DNA of 27,240 nt from a virus, in the IMG/VR virus record IMGVR_UViG_3300030108_002354, positions 1 to 27,240 of that record. One strand, 5' to 3'. Positions within the stretch are counted from its first letter, which is position 1; each line of letters starts with the position of its first letter. Shown one piece after another: positions 13,902-21,615 of this stretch. Position numbers and translations under genes: made by a program. Under the pieces are notes generated by a model. That model searched no databases. It worked only from the letters and a program-made list of their open reading frames with translations, and was not told the DNA's origin.

Positions 13902-16900
13902 CTAGTCATTAACTCTAGTGCGTTGTCTAGTGCTGGCTTTGTAAGTCGCAAATCATCATCCCCTGCCTCATCTGCATCCAATAACTGCTGAGTGTCTAAG
14001 GTGTGAAAGAATTGTCTTATGTTAGCTCCTGTTGCCGAAACATCACAATCAATAACTGCTCCAATAACTGTAAGGTCTGCTTCTGCGTCTAACACCAAGT
14101 GTTTTACAGTACCAACTACTTCAATAGCTGCATTATCGCTTGTAGCACAGAGTGTTTTACTAGCTGATGAGTGTCCGTTAATAGTTGTATTTCCAGATAG
14201 CATTATTGAATCTGAGTTCATATTTAATTGGTCTGATGAAGAAGATACGCTAAAGTTTAGTGTTGAGTTTCTCAAATCTAAAGTTCCAGAATTGATGTCA
14301 ACAATTCTTGAGGCAATAGTATTACCATTAGCATTGTAAGTTGTACCACTGTTTACTTCTAACTCTTCTGTAATTGTATGATTGCCTGTTGCTACTGTAG
14401 TTGAAGAACCACTACATTGTATTCTTGGTATTGTTACTTCAGGAATATTTACACTTCTTGGTGAAGTCATAGAATTTAGAATTTTATTTAAATTAGCAAC
14501 ATTAGTTGCTGGGTCTGCAAATGTGACTGTTCCGCCATCCATACCGTTTAGAAATCTTAACGGTTCAGTAGTGTTAGAGCTTAATGTTGCCCCTGAACCG
14601 CAAGTAAATGTATCTCCATTCAATCTAAAAGAACTGCCTCCTCCATCTAAATCTTTTAAGGTAATAGTTCCAGTAATGTTTAAATTATAAATATCTTCAA
14701 CTCCACCATTGTAATTAATAAACTTGTTAGAACCAGACATTGTAAGCGTAGAAGTGCCTTGTGTAAATGTTCCTGAACCTGCCCAAAATGCACTTGACAA
14801 TGTTCCTGTGTTTGTATTTGAGCTACTATCTTCTAATGATGTTCCTGTGCCTTCATCACATTTATATCTAGCTACTAGACCTGTTGAACTTGCTAAAGTT
14901 CCCCCTTGAAACATATCCGTTCTTATTTGCAATTCAGTTTTAGCTACATTAAACAATCTTATTTCATCAAGCGAACCTGTAAAATAAGTAGCACTACCTT
15001 CAGAACCTAAAATTAATTGAGTTGATGAAGTGCTAATTGTGCCTGTTTCTGCCAACGTATTTTCTAATTTACCATCCACATAAATTTTCATATTTGTTTG
15101 GTCGTACGTTGCTGCAATATGATGCCATTTACCATCATTAACTGTAGAGGTTCCTGTAACTCTTTTGTTAGAACCTGTATATATTAAGAAACTAGCTTTA
15201 CCACTTACAGTTTCTATCCTGTAATAACCGCCTTGTTTAACGACAAATGTACCTTCTGCATCTGTAGTTTTGACCCAGCATTCCATAGTCATAGCAGTTG
15301 TAAAATCTAAACTGTTATCATCCGCAATTACCACTTGGTCATCTGTTCCGTCAAATGTCAAAGCACTTGTACCAATAAGACCACCACTGGTAGTAAAATC
15401 TCCTGCTACTGTAAGTGTATCATCTTGTGCATCTAATGTTCCGCCTGTAGGGATTGTTAGATTAGTGCATCCCATCACATTTGCCGTAGTTAATTTACTG
15501 CCACATATCAAAGTAGTTGCACAATTACTCCAATCTGATGTGCTGTTAGTAGTTTCATAATCATTACTGGCATTATTTATGAATACAGTTTTGTAAGTTC
15601 CTCGCATATTCATAGATATATCATCAGCACCTCCTGTAAAGATTAAATCAGCAGTTGTCTCATTATCTATATTGCCTGACCCTCCTGCTGATAAATCTGG
15701 CAATACGACAAGAGAACCATCAAAATCTACATCTCCTGTTGCAGTAAGAAGTCCACTAAACTCAGCCCTCTGTCCATTCAAATCTAAAGTATCTCCACTA
15801 CTTACTGTTACGGCATCAAACTCACAATCTCCTGTAAGTGTTACAGTTATACCACCACCACCAGTTGTAAAGTCTGGGTCATAATCAATATTTGCAATTT
15901 CGACTTTACCGCCAGATACTCCTCCTTTTCCTGAACCATCCCAATTCAAGTCTGTGCCGCCAACTGCTATCGGATAAAGCGAGCTTGCACCTTTTAATGA
16001 TGATGCGTTTGTTCCGTTGTGTGTAAATGAAAATATTGAATTATTTGTTAACGTTCCTGCGGAAGTAGTTGTTCCCATTGTTAGTGTCACTGCTCTGTCA
16101 GAAGACCTTAGTTTTGTTGATGGACTGGTGTTAAGAAAAGTCCCCTCTACTGTAATACTGGACATAATTTCACAGTGGCCGCCACCAAGATTTACTGTCA
16201 TATTATTGAATACAGGGTCAACGGTTGTTGAATTATTTTGAACATCTACACTAGTTGTGTGATTAAATTCAATAGTACCTGAGTTATGAATGTACACTCC
16301 TTGATTCAGAAACGTTCCTCCTTGTTGTAAATTACCTCTTGGTGCTGACAAAGTTCCGTTAGCTGCTATCGTAAGTGTTCCGTCAAGGTCAAGAGTGCCG
16401 TTGTTGTCCCCTAATGCTGCATTACCTCCAAATTGTGAACTAGCTATTGCAGTAGTCCCTCCGCCTGTAAATGAATTGCCTGAGCCTTCATCCATTTTCC
16501 ACTCGTGTTTTGCAGTCTGTGGATATGTATTAGAATAAAGTGAAGCTGCTTGTTCAGCACTTAACGCATAATCAAACACTTTAAGGTCTCGTAATCTACC
16601 ATCAAATTCATCTATTGTGCCTCTAATACCAATTACATCAAATGTAGGGTCAGCAACTATTGCGTTAGACGTTAAAGTTTGAGCTACACCATCTACATAA
16701 ATTGCACCGTTAGAGTCACCACTCATTGTCACTACTATGTGATGCCAGTTAGTATCTGTAATAACATTACCACAAGCTAAATCAGTAGGATAATCTCTTA
16801 ATATAATATTGCCTGCCGTTCCAATTTTTAACCAGTGTTGATTAGCGTCAGATGCTTGGCCAATTATAGTATCTTCATTACCTGTAGCATTGTCCTTCTT

Positions 16901-17881
16901 TACCCACACTGCTACTGAAGAATTATCGTGAGACAAAGTAAAAGAACTAGCTAAATCTACATGGTCACCGTTGCCATCTAAGGTTAAACATGACAAAGCC
17001 AAACCCTCTACCTTTCCTTGTGTTACTGTAAACGTTCCCGTTGTCCTAGTGTCACTACCATCATATACATCTACACTGTATTCATCAAAGTGCCAAATGT
17101 CTGTAGAATATGCAGAGTTATTTCTTTTGTAAACTCCATTATAATCTGTTCCTACATTATGATGGTCAACTATAGTAGAACCTGAGCCATCATTAGATTT
17201 CCACCAACCAGCCATATTAGCATTAGAATCATTATTAGGGTCATCTACGTTTATTTTTGCTGCAAGCTTTTTAACAAATGATTGGTCTTTAACAGCGGTG
17301 TAAATTCTTGCGTCTGCAATATATCCTTTATAATATGCACCACCATTAGATGCTTCTGAACCATTACCTCCCATTCTTAAAATGTTACTGTTAGTTAAAT
17401 CACCTACTCCTGTTGCAGTTCCAGTATCTACTGATACGCCATTTACATAAAGAACCATTGCTTTAGTACTTGAATTATAAGTTCCTGCAACGTGAATCCA
17501 AGTATCTACAAGAGCAGACGCATTATACTCAAGTCTATCTCCGTTACTTCCGTCACCTATGCTAAAATAAATATAATTATTACTGTGTCTCCAATACAAA
17601 CCATAACCTAAAGCGTTTGGATTATAGTTTATTTGTTTACCTATTATAGTAGCCCCGTGAACTGTGTCTGTCGGAGTTTCAGGTTTTATCCAAGCTGATA
17701 TTGTCATACCTCCAGTAGTTATTAAATCTACATCACCCATTGTTACAACGTTTTTCTCACTATCTGGAGAACCATCACCGCCTGAAAAAAACAAAGCACT
17801 GTCAAGATTTACATTAACGTTTGCTGCTCCAAGATTTCCTTCTATTATTCCGCCCGTGCCTTGAAACTCAAAAGTGCTCAT
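13898..17881 (-). CDS. Giant beta-helix and LamG-domain adhesin
   Basis: At 1327 residues this is the largest gene here. Three concanavalin A-like/LamG domains are visible: about 28-205 (SAWIKP ... WIHVAGTYNSSTKAMVLYVN), 295-450 (VAVWVKK ... WHHIVVTMSGDSNGAIYVDG) and 838-1000 (MECWVKT ... WHHIAATYDQTNMKIYVDGK). Each contains the typical W-x-H-(V/I)-A-x-(T/V)-Y/M ... Y-V-(N/D)-G motif, and DEGSG/DEGTG motifs flank them. Between and after them lie Asn/Thr/Gly-rich strands like a beta-helix (residues about 480-830 and 1040-1290). Such proteins bind carbohydrate, so recognition of host surface glycans is the likely role. No signal peptide is present, in line with a virion protein. It overlaps the upstream beta-helix gene as ATGA. 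Confidence 0.7.
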   Translation of the reverse strand: MSTFEFQGTGGIIEGNLGAANVNVNLDSALFFSGGDGSPDSEKNVVTMGDVDLITTGGMTISAWIKPETPTDTVHGATIIGKQINYNPNALGYGLYWRHSNNYIYFSIGDGSNGDRLEYNASALVDTWIHVAGTYNSSTKAMVLYVNGVSVDTGTATGVGDLTNSNILRMGGNGSEASNGGAYYKGYIADARIYTAVKDQSFVKKLAAKINVDDPNNDSNANMAGWWKSNDGSGSTIVDHHNVGTDYNGVYKRNNSAYSTDIWHFDEYSVDVYDGSDTRTTGTFTVTQGKVEGLALSCLTLDGNGDHVDLASSFTLSHDNSSVAVWVKKDNATGNEDTIIGQASDANQHWLKIGTAGNIILRDYPTDLACGNVITDTNWHHIVVTMSGDSNGAIYVDGVAQTLTSNAIVADPTFDVIGIRGTIDEFDGRLRDLKVFDYALSAEQAASLYSNTYPQTAKHEWKMDEGSGNSFTGGGTTAIASSQFGGNAALGDNNGTLDLDGTLTIAANGTLSAPRGNLQQGGTFLNQGVYIHNSGTIEFNHTTSVDVQNNSTTVDPVFNNMTVNLGGGHCEIMSSITVEGTFLNTSPSTKLRSSDRAVTLTMGTTTSAGTLTNNSIFSFTHNGTNASSLKGASSLYPIAVGGTDLNWDGSGKGGVSGGKVEIANIDYDPDFTTGGGGITVTLTGDCEFDAVTVSSGDTLDLNGQRAEFSGLLTATGDVDFDGSLVVLPDLSAGGSGNIDNETTADLIFTGGADDISMNMRGTYKTVFINNASNDYETTNSTSDWSNCATTLICGSKLTTANVMGCTNLTIPTGGTLDAQDDTLTVAGDFTTSGGLIGTSALTFDGTDDQVVIADDNSLDFTTAMTMECWVKTTDAEGTFVVKQGGYYRIETVSGKASFLIYTGSNKRVTGTSTVNDGKWHHIAATYDQTNMKIYVDGKLENTLAETGTISTSSTQLILGSEGSATYFTGSLDEIRLFNVAKTELQIRTDMFQGGTLASSTGLVARYKCDEGTGTSLEDSSSNTNTGTLSSAFWAGSGTFTQGTSTLTMSGSNKFINYNGGVEDIYNLNITGTITLKDLDGGGSSFRLNGDTFTCGSGATLSSNTTEPLRFLNGMDGGTVTFADPATNVANLNKILNSMTSPRSVNIPEVTIPRIQCSGSSTTVATGNHTITEELEVNSGTTYNANGNTIASRIVDINSGTLDLRNSTLNFSVSSSSDQLNMNSDSIMLSGNTTINGHSSASKTLCATSDNAAIEVVGTVKHLVLDAEADLTVIGAVIDCDVSATGANIRQFFHTLDTQQLLDADEAGDDDLRLTKPALDNALELMTR

Positions 17882-19191
17882 GATATTGTTCCTCCTACAT
17901 TTCGTAATGCTCCCTTCATTATAGTAGTTCCGCTTGGTGCAAGATATTCTCCACCACTGTTAATTGTAAGACTTCCAAAAGTACTATTAGAAGTTGTATC
18001 TACGTTAGGATGTCCAAGTATTCCTGTTACACTTACATGTCCTGTAACTGTTAAATCGTGAAAATTATTATATCTAAATTTACCTGCGGTTACAGTCAAA
18101 TTATTATCTATTGTAGTATCGCCTATGTACTCAACTGATGCACTTGAATCATTTACAATAACATTATACAATGAGTTACCTACTAAAGATATTTTTGTTG
18201 TGTCAGCAAAAGTAAATGTAACTGTACCATTATTATGTGTAAATGTGCCATCATTGTCTATTGCAAATCCACCTGATGTTTCACTTGTAATTGTAGTAGT
18301 TCCGCTTGTTGCTTGATATGTTCCTCCACTGTTGATTGTAAGACTTCCAAAAGTGTTAGAACCACTTGCTGCCTCTGTGCCCAATTTACCTACAGATGCA
18401 ATGTCTACATCTCCTGTAACTGTTAAATCTTGTGTAGATGTATTGCGGTAAAATCTTCCTCTTGTAATCGTAAGATTACCTCCTATTGTAAGTTCAGTGC
18501 CAGTATATGCTCTCCATGCTACATTACCATTCGGTGCGTCAATGTGTTGATTGATAATTAGATTATGACAATTATTTGACTTAAAATGAGTTGATGAACC
18601 AACAGTAGATGTGCTTCCATCTCCAATTTGAATTGTTGAAGTTCCAGCATTAAATGTCCCCATCTGGTCAAATGCAAATCCTGCAATTTCTCCAGTTATT
18701 ATAATGGTTGAAGCGTTTGCTGTAAGTGTTCCTGTATTTTTAATTCCACCTGCTACTGTAAGTGCATGATTACTACTTGCATTTGTGTTAAAAATTCCTT
18801 CTGTAATTGTAAGATTTCCTGCAAGACTTAAAGCAGTATCTAAGTAATGAACCTCAGATGAAGAGCCTAAATCAACTTCTAAATTGTTGATACTGCCCGT
18901 TGCTGAATCACGAATATAACCACCGTTGCCAGTTACTTTAATGTTTAACGTTCCACTTATTGTACTTCCATTTCTAGCCCTAAACGAATAAGCACTACCA
19001 TCTTTGTCATCAATAGTAACAGTATTACCGCCACCAGTAAAAGTCTTACTTGGATTTATTGTTAACGAATTTACATTAGGTGCATCGCCATCAAGCGTGA
19101 CATCATGGTCTATTATGACATCATCGTTTACTGAAAGCCCGCCTGCTATAACTGATGAAAAGTTACCATCACCAGAGGATGTAACTGCCAT
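17878..19191 (-). CDS. Beta-helix repeat protein, partner of the LamG adhesin
   Basis: This 437-residue protein consists almost entirely of short repeated strands with Thr, Ser, Asn and Gly turns. Units such as NLTITEGIFNTN, NLTITRGRFYRN and NLTVTAGKFRYN recur, each followed by LTVxGxV and FGSLTINSGG-type units. This is the signature of a right-handed beta-helix or similar solenoid. It ends in an ATGA overlap with the LamG giant and has the same composition, so the two may form one fibre or have come from one gene. It lies downstream of capsid genes rather than at the tail end, so it could be a head fibre. Confidence 0.65.
   Translation of the reverse strand: MAVTSSGDGNFSSVIAGGLSVNDDVIIDHDVTLDGDAPNVNSLTINPSKTFTGGGNTVTIDDKDGSAYSFRARNGSTISGTLNIKVTGNGGYIRDSATGSINNLEVDLGSSSEVHYLDTALSLAGNLTITEGIFNTNASSNHALTVAGGIKNTGTLTANASTIIITGEIAGFAFDQMGTFNAGTSTIQIGDGSTSTVGSSTHFKSNNCHNLIINQHIDAPNGNVAWRAYTGTELTIGGNLTITRGRFYRNTSTQDLTVTGDVDIASVGKLGTEAASGSNTFGSLTINSGGTYQATSGTTTITSETSGGFAIDNDGTFTHNNGTVTFTFADTTKISLVGNSLYNVIVNDSSASVEYIGDTTIDNNLTVTAGKFRYNNFHDLTVTGHVSVTGILGHPNVDTTSNSTFGSLTINSGGEYLAPSGTTIMKGALRNVGGTIS
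17922..17982. repeat. Coding direct repeat, copy 1 of 2
   Basis: Sixty-one bases that match 18294-18354 with about eight differences by eye. It encodes the FGSLTINSGG-x-Y-x-A-x-SGTT unit of the beta-helix protein near its C-terminus. The high DNA identity suggests a recent internal duplication and makes the gene prone to repeat-number change. Confidence 0.7.
18294..18354. repeat. Coding direct repeat, copy 2 of 2
   Basis: The partner of the repeat at 17922-17982, in the same orientation and frame, separated by about 310 bases. It corresponds to about residues 279-299 of the beta-helix protein. Confidence 0.7.
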
Positions 19192-19194
19192 TCA

Positions 19195-19578
19195 CTAAAC
19201 TTGCTCCGCATAGACAATAACAGTCAAATCTGCACCATTGCCTGTAGCCCTTACACATAGATGTCTTATTGGTGTTGTTGATATTGCCTTCAATGCATTA
19301 CTGCTAGTTCCAACAGATATGTCATCTCCAACTTGTGTCCAATCAGAACCACCTTCAGAACCTGGAGAGTCTTTTAGACTTCCAAATACTTTAGCAGTTG
19401 CTGCTACAGAACCATCACTATTGAATATTTGTATTGCATATCTATTATACAATGCACAATCAAACTTGTCTAAGACTGTAGTTTCAGAGCCTCCCACAGC
19501 AGTCTCCGTATTTGAAAACGTTGCTGCTGTACGAGTTCTGTCTTGTCGCTTGTTTACTCTGACTACTGTTGAAGCCAT
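19195..19578 (-). CDS. Small beta-rich virion protein, possible capsid decoration
   Basis: A 127-residue protein that begins with a charged tail (VVRVNKRQDRTRTAATF) and continues with strands ending in RHLCVRATGNGADLTVIVYA. The pattern 'ALYNRYAIQIFNSDGSVAAT' followed by 'STTPIRHLCVRATG' fits a single beta-sandwich. Its place, two genes after the capsid protein and before the adhesins, suits a decoration protein or a base that anchors the fibres. The start ATG at 19578 overlaps the previous stop (TAATG). No motif identifies it more precisely. Confidence 0.5.
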   Translation of the reverse strand: MASTVVRVNKRQDRTRTAATFSNTETAVGGSETTVLDKFDCALYNRYAIQIFNSDGSVAATAKVFGSLKDSPGSEGGSDWTQVGDDISVGTSSNALKAISTTPIRHLCVRATGNGADLTVIVYAEQV

Positions 19579-19874
19579 TAGTCAGCCTTCCCTTTCTTGG
19601 ACTTAAGTCCTTTCTTAGGTTTAGCTACTTCTTTTTTGGCTGCTTTAGGAGGTCTGCCCCTAGGCTTAGTAGGCTTGACGTGTGTCTTAACCCCTGCTCC
19701 AACCTTGTTCTCAACAGCAGATTCGGTAACTTCAAAGCATTCTTGTTTAGATACTTCTGCAAGGACCCTTTCGCTTGTGATTTCTTTACTTTGACGAGGA
19801 GCCCATTTGAGTATCGTCCCAGAAGGATGCCTCCTAGTAAGAACCCCGTCTGTTTTGTTAGTAACTTTGACCAT
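19578..19874 (-). CDS. Lys-rich protein with AT-hook-like motif, downstream of capsid gene
   Basis: The 98-residue protein has a small beta-rich N-terminal part (MVKVTNKTDGVLTRRHPSGT, about 1-50) resembling short proteins found after the major capsid gene in many tailed phages. The C-terminal 35 residues are basic and contain PTKPRGRPPKAAKKE, a canonical AT-hook core (RGRP), followed by KKG/KPKKG repeats. AT-hooks bind the minor groove of AT-rich DNA, so it may contact the packaged genome or host chromatin. AGGAGGG lies before the ATG at 19874. A second frame on this strand (19625-19897) is a shadow. Confidence 0.6.
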   Translation of the reverse strand: MVKVTNKTDGVLTRRHPSGTILKWAPRQSKEITSERVLAEVSKQECFEVTESAVENKVGAGVKTHVKPTKPRGRPPKAAKKEVAKPKKGLKSKKGKAD

Positions 19875-19896
19875 ATATTAAGCCCTCCTACTAACA

Positions 19897-21024
19897 TTAA
19901 GCGTTCAAGTTTCTGACACTACCTTGCGTATTAAACTTATATACAATTAATTCACCAGCAGTGATGAATGCGTACTCTCTACTTAGTTTTTGTCTGATAG
20001 CCAAGTTGGTATTATCAACATAAGTAGTTGGTGCTGCAATTCTCATTGCTAAGTTTTCCATATCCAACAAGTGTATTCTGGAAGTTGTATCTTTTTCTAC
20101 GTGTTGTGAAATGAAAATTGGTATTCCATCATAAGAACCAACACGTGAATCGAAATTCAAACCTTTTTCTCCAGCTACACCGTTTAGGTTTCCACCGCCA
20201 CCTTGTGCTAAATCATATCTGAAATTTGCACCAGACAATGTTTGCATTAATTGTTTTAGGTTCTGATATGTATCGTGACCTGTTAACATAATTAAGTTTG
20301 CATAGTCAACTCCGTTTTCTAATGCTTCTTGAATTAGGTCATCTAAGTCAGATAATGCCAAAGCTCCGTGACCTGGACTTCCGGGAGTTGCTAAAACACA
20401 GTTTCCTTCTGCCCATGCGTTTGCGCTTGTACCGTCTCTTGTAATGTCATACATATCTAAGTCAGTTGCTAAGTTTGCAATGTGAGGTCTTGCTGCTACA
20501 TCAGTAGTTACTCTGTCCAAAGATTCAAAGTTGTTACCTGCAACAGTGTCAACAGTAGCTAATAGCATATCATCAATAGCGAAAGCGTGTGCTTCACCTT
20601 GTTCTCTTCTCATGAAAGCTGCTAGATTGCCTAGACCGTCATCAGATTCTGCTAAAATTTCTGCTTTAGAAGTCATTCTCCATGGAGTTACTACTTCTTT
20701 TAGAGTTGCAGTTACTTCAGTAATCTCTGGGTGGTCACTTAGTGGGAAATCTCCACCTTCGCCTACACCAGCGGTTGTCTCGTGTCGTGCGGTTAGTACC
20801 CTCCAACCAGATTGGGTCCATGCTTCTTTCTTCAAAAGTTTAAAAACTTCTGACTTAGTATTTAGCTGATTGAAAACTTTAGCTCCAAACATAGTGTTGA
20901 AAGCTCCGTCCATTTCAGACACCTTGATGTCATCAGCCGACTTACTAATTCCGTACCTCTTGGATATTCCAAGTGTTCCGCCATAATAGGCGTTTACATA
21001 TTCTTCAAAACTTATTCCTGCCAT
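19897..21024 (-). CDS. Major capsid protein, HK97-fold type
   Basis: At 375 residues with mixed alpha-beta character, this protein follows protease and scaffold genes, the standard position of an HK97-type capsid protein. Features fitting the fold are an N-terminal helical arm (1-60), a stretch with EVTATLKEVVTPWRMTSKAE that resembles the P-domain spine entry, and a C-terminal 'GIPIFISQHVEKD ... LLDMENLAMRIAAPTTYVD' region like the A-domain end, where many families read 'G-x-P-v-x-x-s'. AGGAGGT, formed by the last codons of the scaffold gene, is a strong ribosome binding site nine bases before the ATG, as expected for the most abundant virion protein. I see no sign of a fused protease or scaffold. 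Confidence 0.75.
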   Translation of the reverse strand: MAGISFEEYVNAYYGGTLGISKRYGISKSADDIKVSEMDGAFNTMFGAKVFNQLNTKSEVFKLLKKEAWTQSGWRVLTARHETTAGVGEGGDFPLSDHPEITEVTATLKEVVTPWRMTSKAEILAESDDGLGNLAAFMRREQGEAHAFAIDDMLLATVDTVAGNNFESLDRVTTDVAARPHIANLATDLDMYDITRDGTSANAWAEGNCVLATPGSPGHGALALSDLDDLIQEALENGVDYANLIMLTGHDTYQNLKQLMQTLSGANFRYDLAQGGGGNLNGVAGEKGLNFDSRVGSYDGIPIFISQHVEKDTTSRIHLLDMENLAMRIAAPTTYVDNTNLAIRQKLSREYAFITAGELIVYKFNTQGSVRNLNA

Positions 21025-21026
21025 AT

Positions 21027-21566
21027 TTAGTTACCTCCTGTTAATTCATCAAGTTCTTCCCAAGACTTAGATACGTTCATCCAGTCAATAGTTTTCTCTT
21101 CTGTAGGAGCTTCAGTGGCTGGTGCTGGGGTAGCTTTTCTACCTGTGTATACACCAATACCGTGTTTCTTTAATGTTGTGACGGCTTTGTAGAGTTCATC
21201 GATGTCGTCCTTTTTCTTAGGCTTCTTGTCGTCCATCATTTTTTCTTCTTCTTCTTCCTCTTCTTCCTCGTCTTCTTTATCTTCGTGTTCGGCTTTCTCT
21301 TCTTCGCCTTTTTCATGGTCCATTTTTTCATCTTTGTGGTCCATTTTCTTATCCTCATGGTCCATTTTTTCTTCTTCTTTTTCACTTAAGTAATTAATTA
21401 CTTCTTTAAGTTTCATAAGAGTAGCTTCCATATCTTTTAGGACTGCTTCTTCCTTATCGACTTCTACTGGCTCATCTAATCCAGCGACAATTTCTACATC
21501 CTCTGATTCAACGATTTCTTCGTCGACAGACTTTGCGTGGTCACCGCTACAAGTGCAATCTTTCAT
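21027..21566 (-). CDS. Acidic scaffold-like protein
   Basis: This 179-residue protein is extremely rich in Glu, Asp and Lys. Its middle carries repeated (K/E)-K-M-D-H-(E/K) units (about 68-90) and a run of Glu, flanked by a helical region (EAVLKDMEATLMKLKEVINY). The C-terminal 60 residues (DDIDELYKAVTTLKKHGIGV; WEELDELTGG) are better ordered and could bind the capsid protein. Charged, helical, low-complexity proteins between protease and capsid genes are usually scaffolds removed by the protease. Two cysteines near the start (CTC) are odd. The gene has its own TATA box and the ATG is leaderless, so with the capsid gene it forms a separately boosted unit. Confidence 0.6.
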   Translation of the reverse strand: MKDCTCSGDHAKSVDEEIVESEDVEIVAGLDEPVEVDKEEAVLKDMEATLMKLKEVINYLSEKEEEKMDHEDKKMDHKDEKMDHEKGEEEKAEHEDKEDEEEEEEEEEKMMDDKKPKKKDDIDELYKAVTTLKKHGIGVYTGRKATPAPATEAPTEEKTIDWMNVSKSWEELDELTGGN

Positions 21567-21587
21567 ATTTGTTTATGTACAAAAGGG

Positions 21588-21595
21588 TATATAAG
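21588..21595 (-). promoter_or_regulatory. TATA box of the scaffold/capsid unit
   Basis: On the minus strand the box reads CTTATATA, in the wider TTACTTATATAC context. Its centre is 25-26 bases before the ATG at 21566, the leaderless spacing. It is the same element as at 23700-23707 and lies 7 bases after the TTTCCGGAAA palindrome. Confidence 0.7.
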
Positions 21596-21605
21596 TAACT
21601 GAATA

Positions 21606-21615
21606 TTTCCGGAAA
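21606..21615. promoter_or_regulatory. TTTCCGGAAA palindrome, candidate activator site (copy 1)
   Basis: A perfect 10-base palindrome, 7 bases upstream of the extended TATA element (21587-21598) of the scaffold/capsid promoter. It abuts the stop codon of the protease gene on the non-coding side. The identical palindrome and spacing recur before the protease gene. Confidence 0.6.

Noticed and set aside
19625-19897. Minus-strand open frame of 90 codons ending in Lys residues
   Set aside because: Out of frame with the AT-hook-like gene at 19578-19874, which has the ribosome binding site and TAATG coupling.
21202-21393. Plus-strand Ser-rich frame (63 codons)
   Set aside because: It is the complement of the Glu/Lys-rich scaffold; poly-Ser arises from reversed GAA/GAG-type codons.
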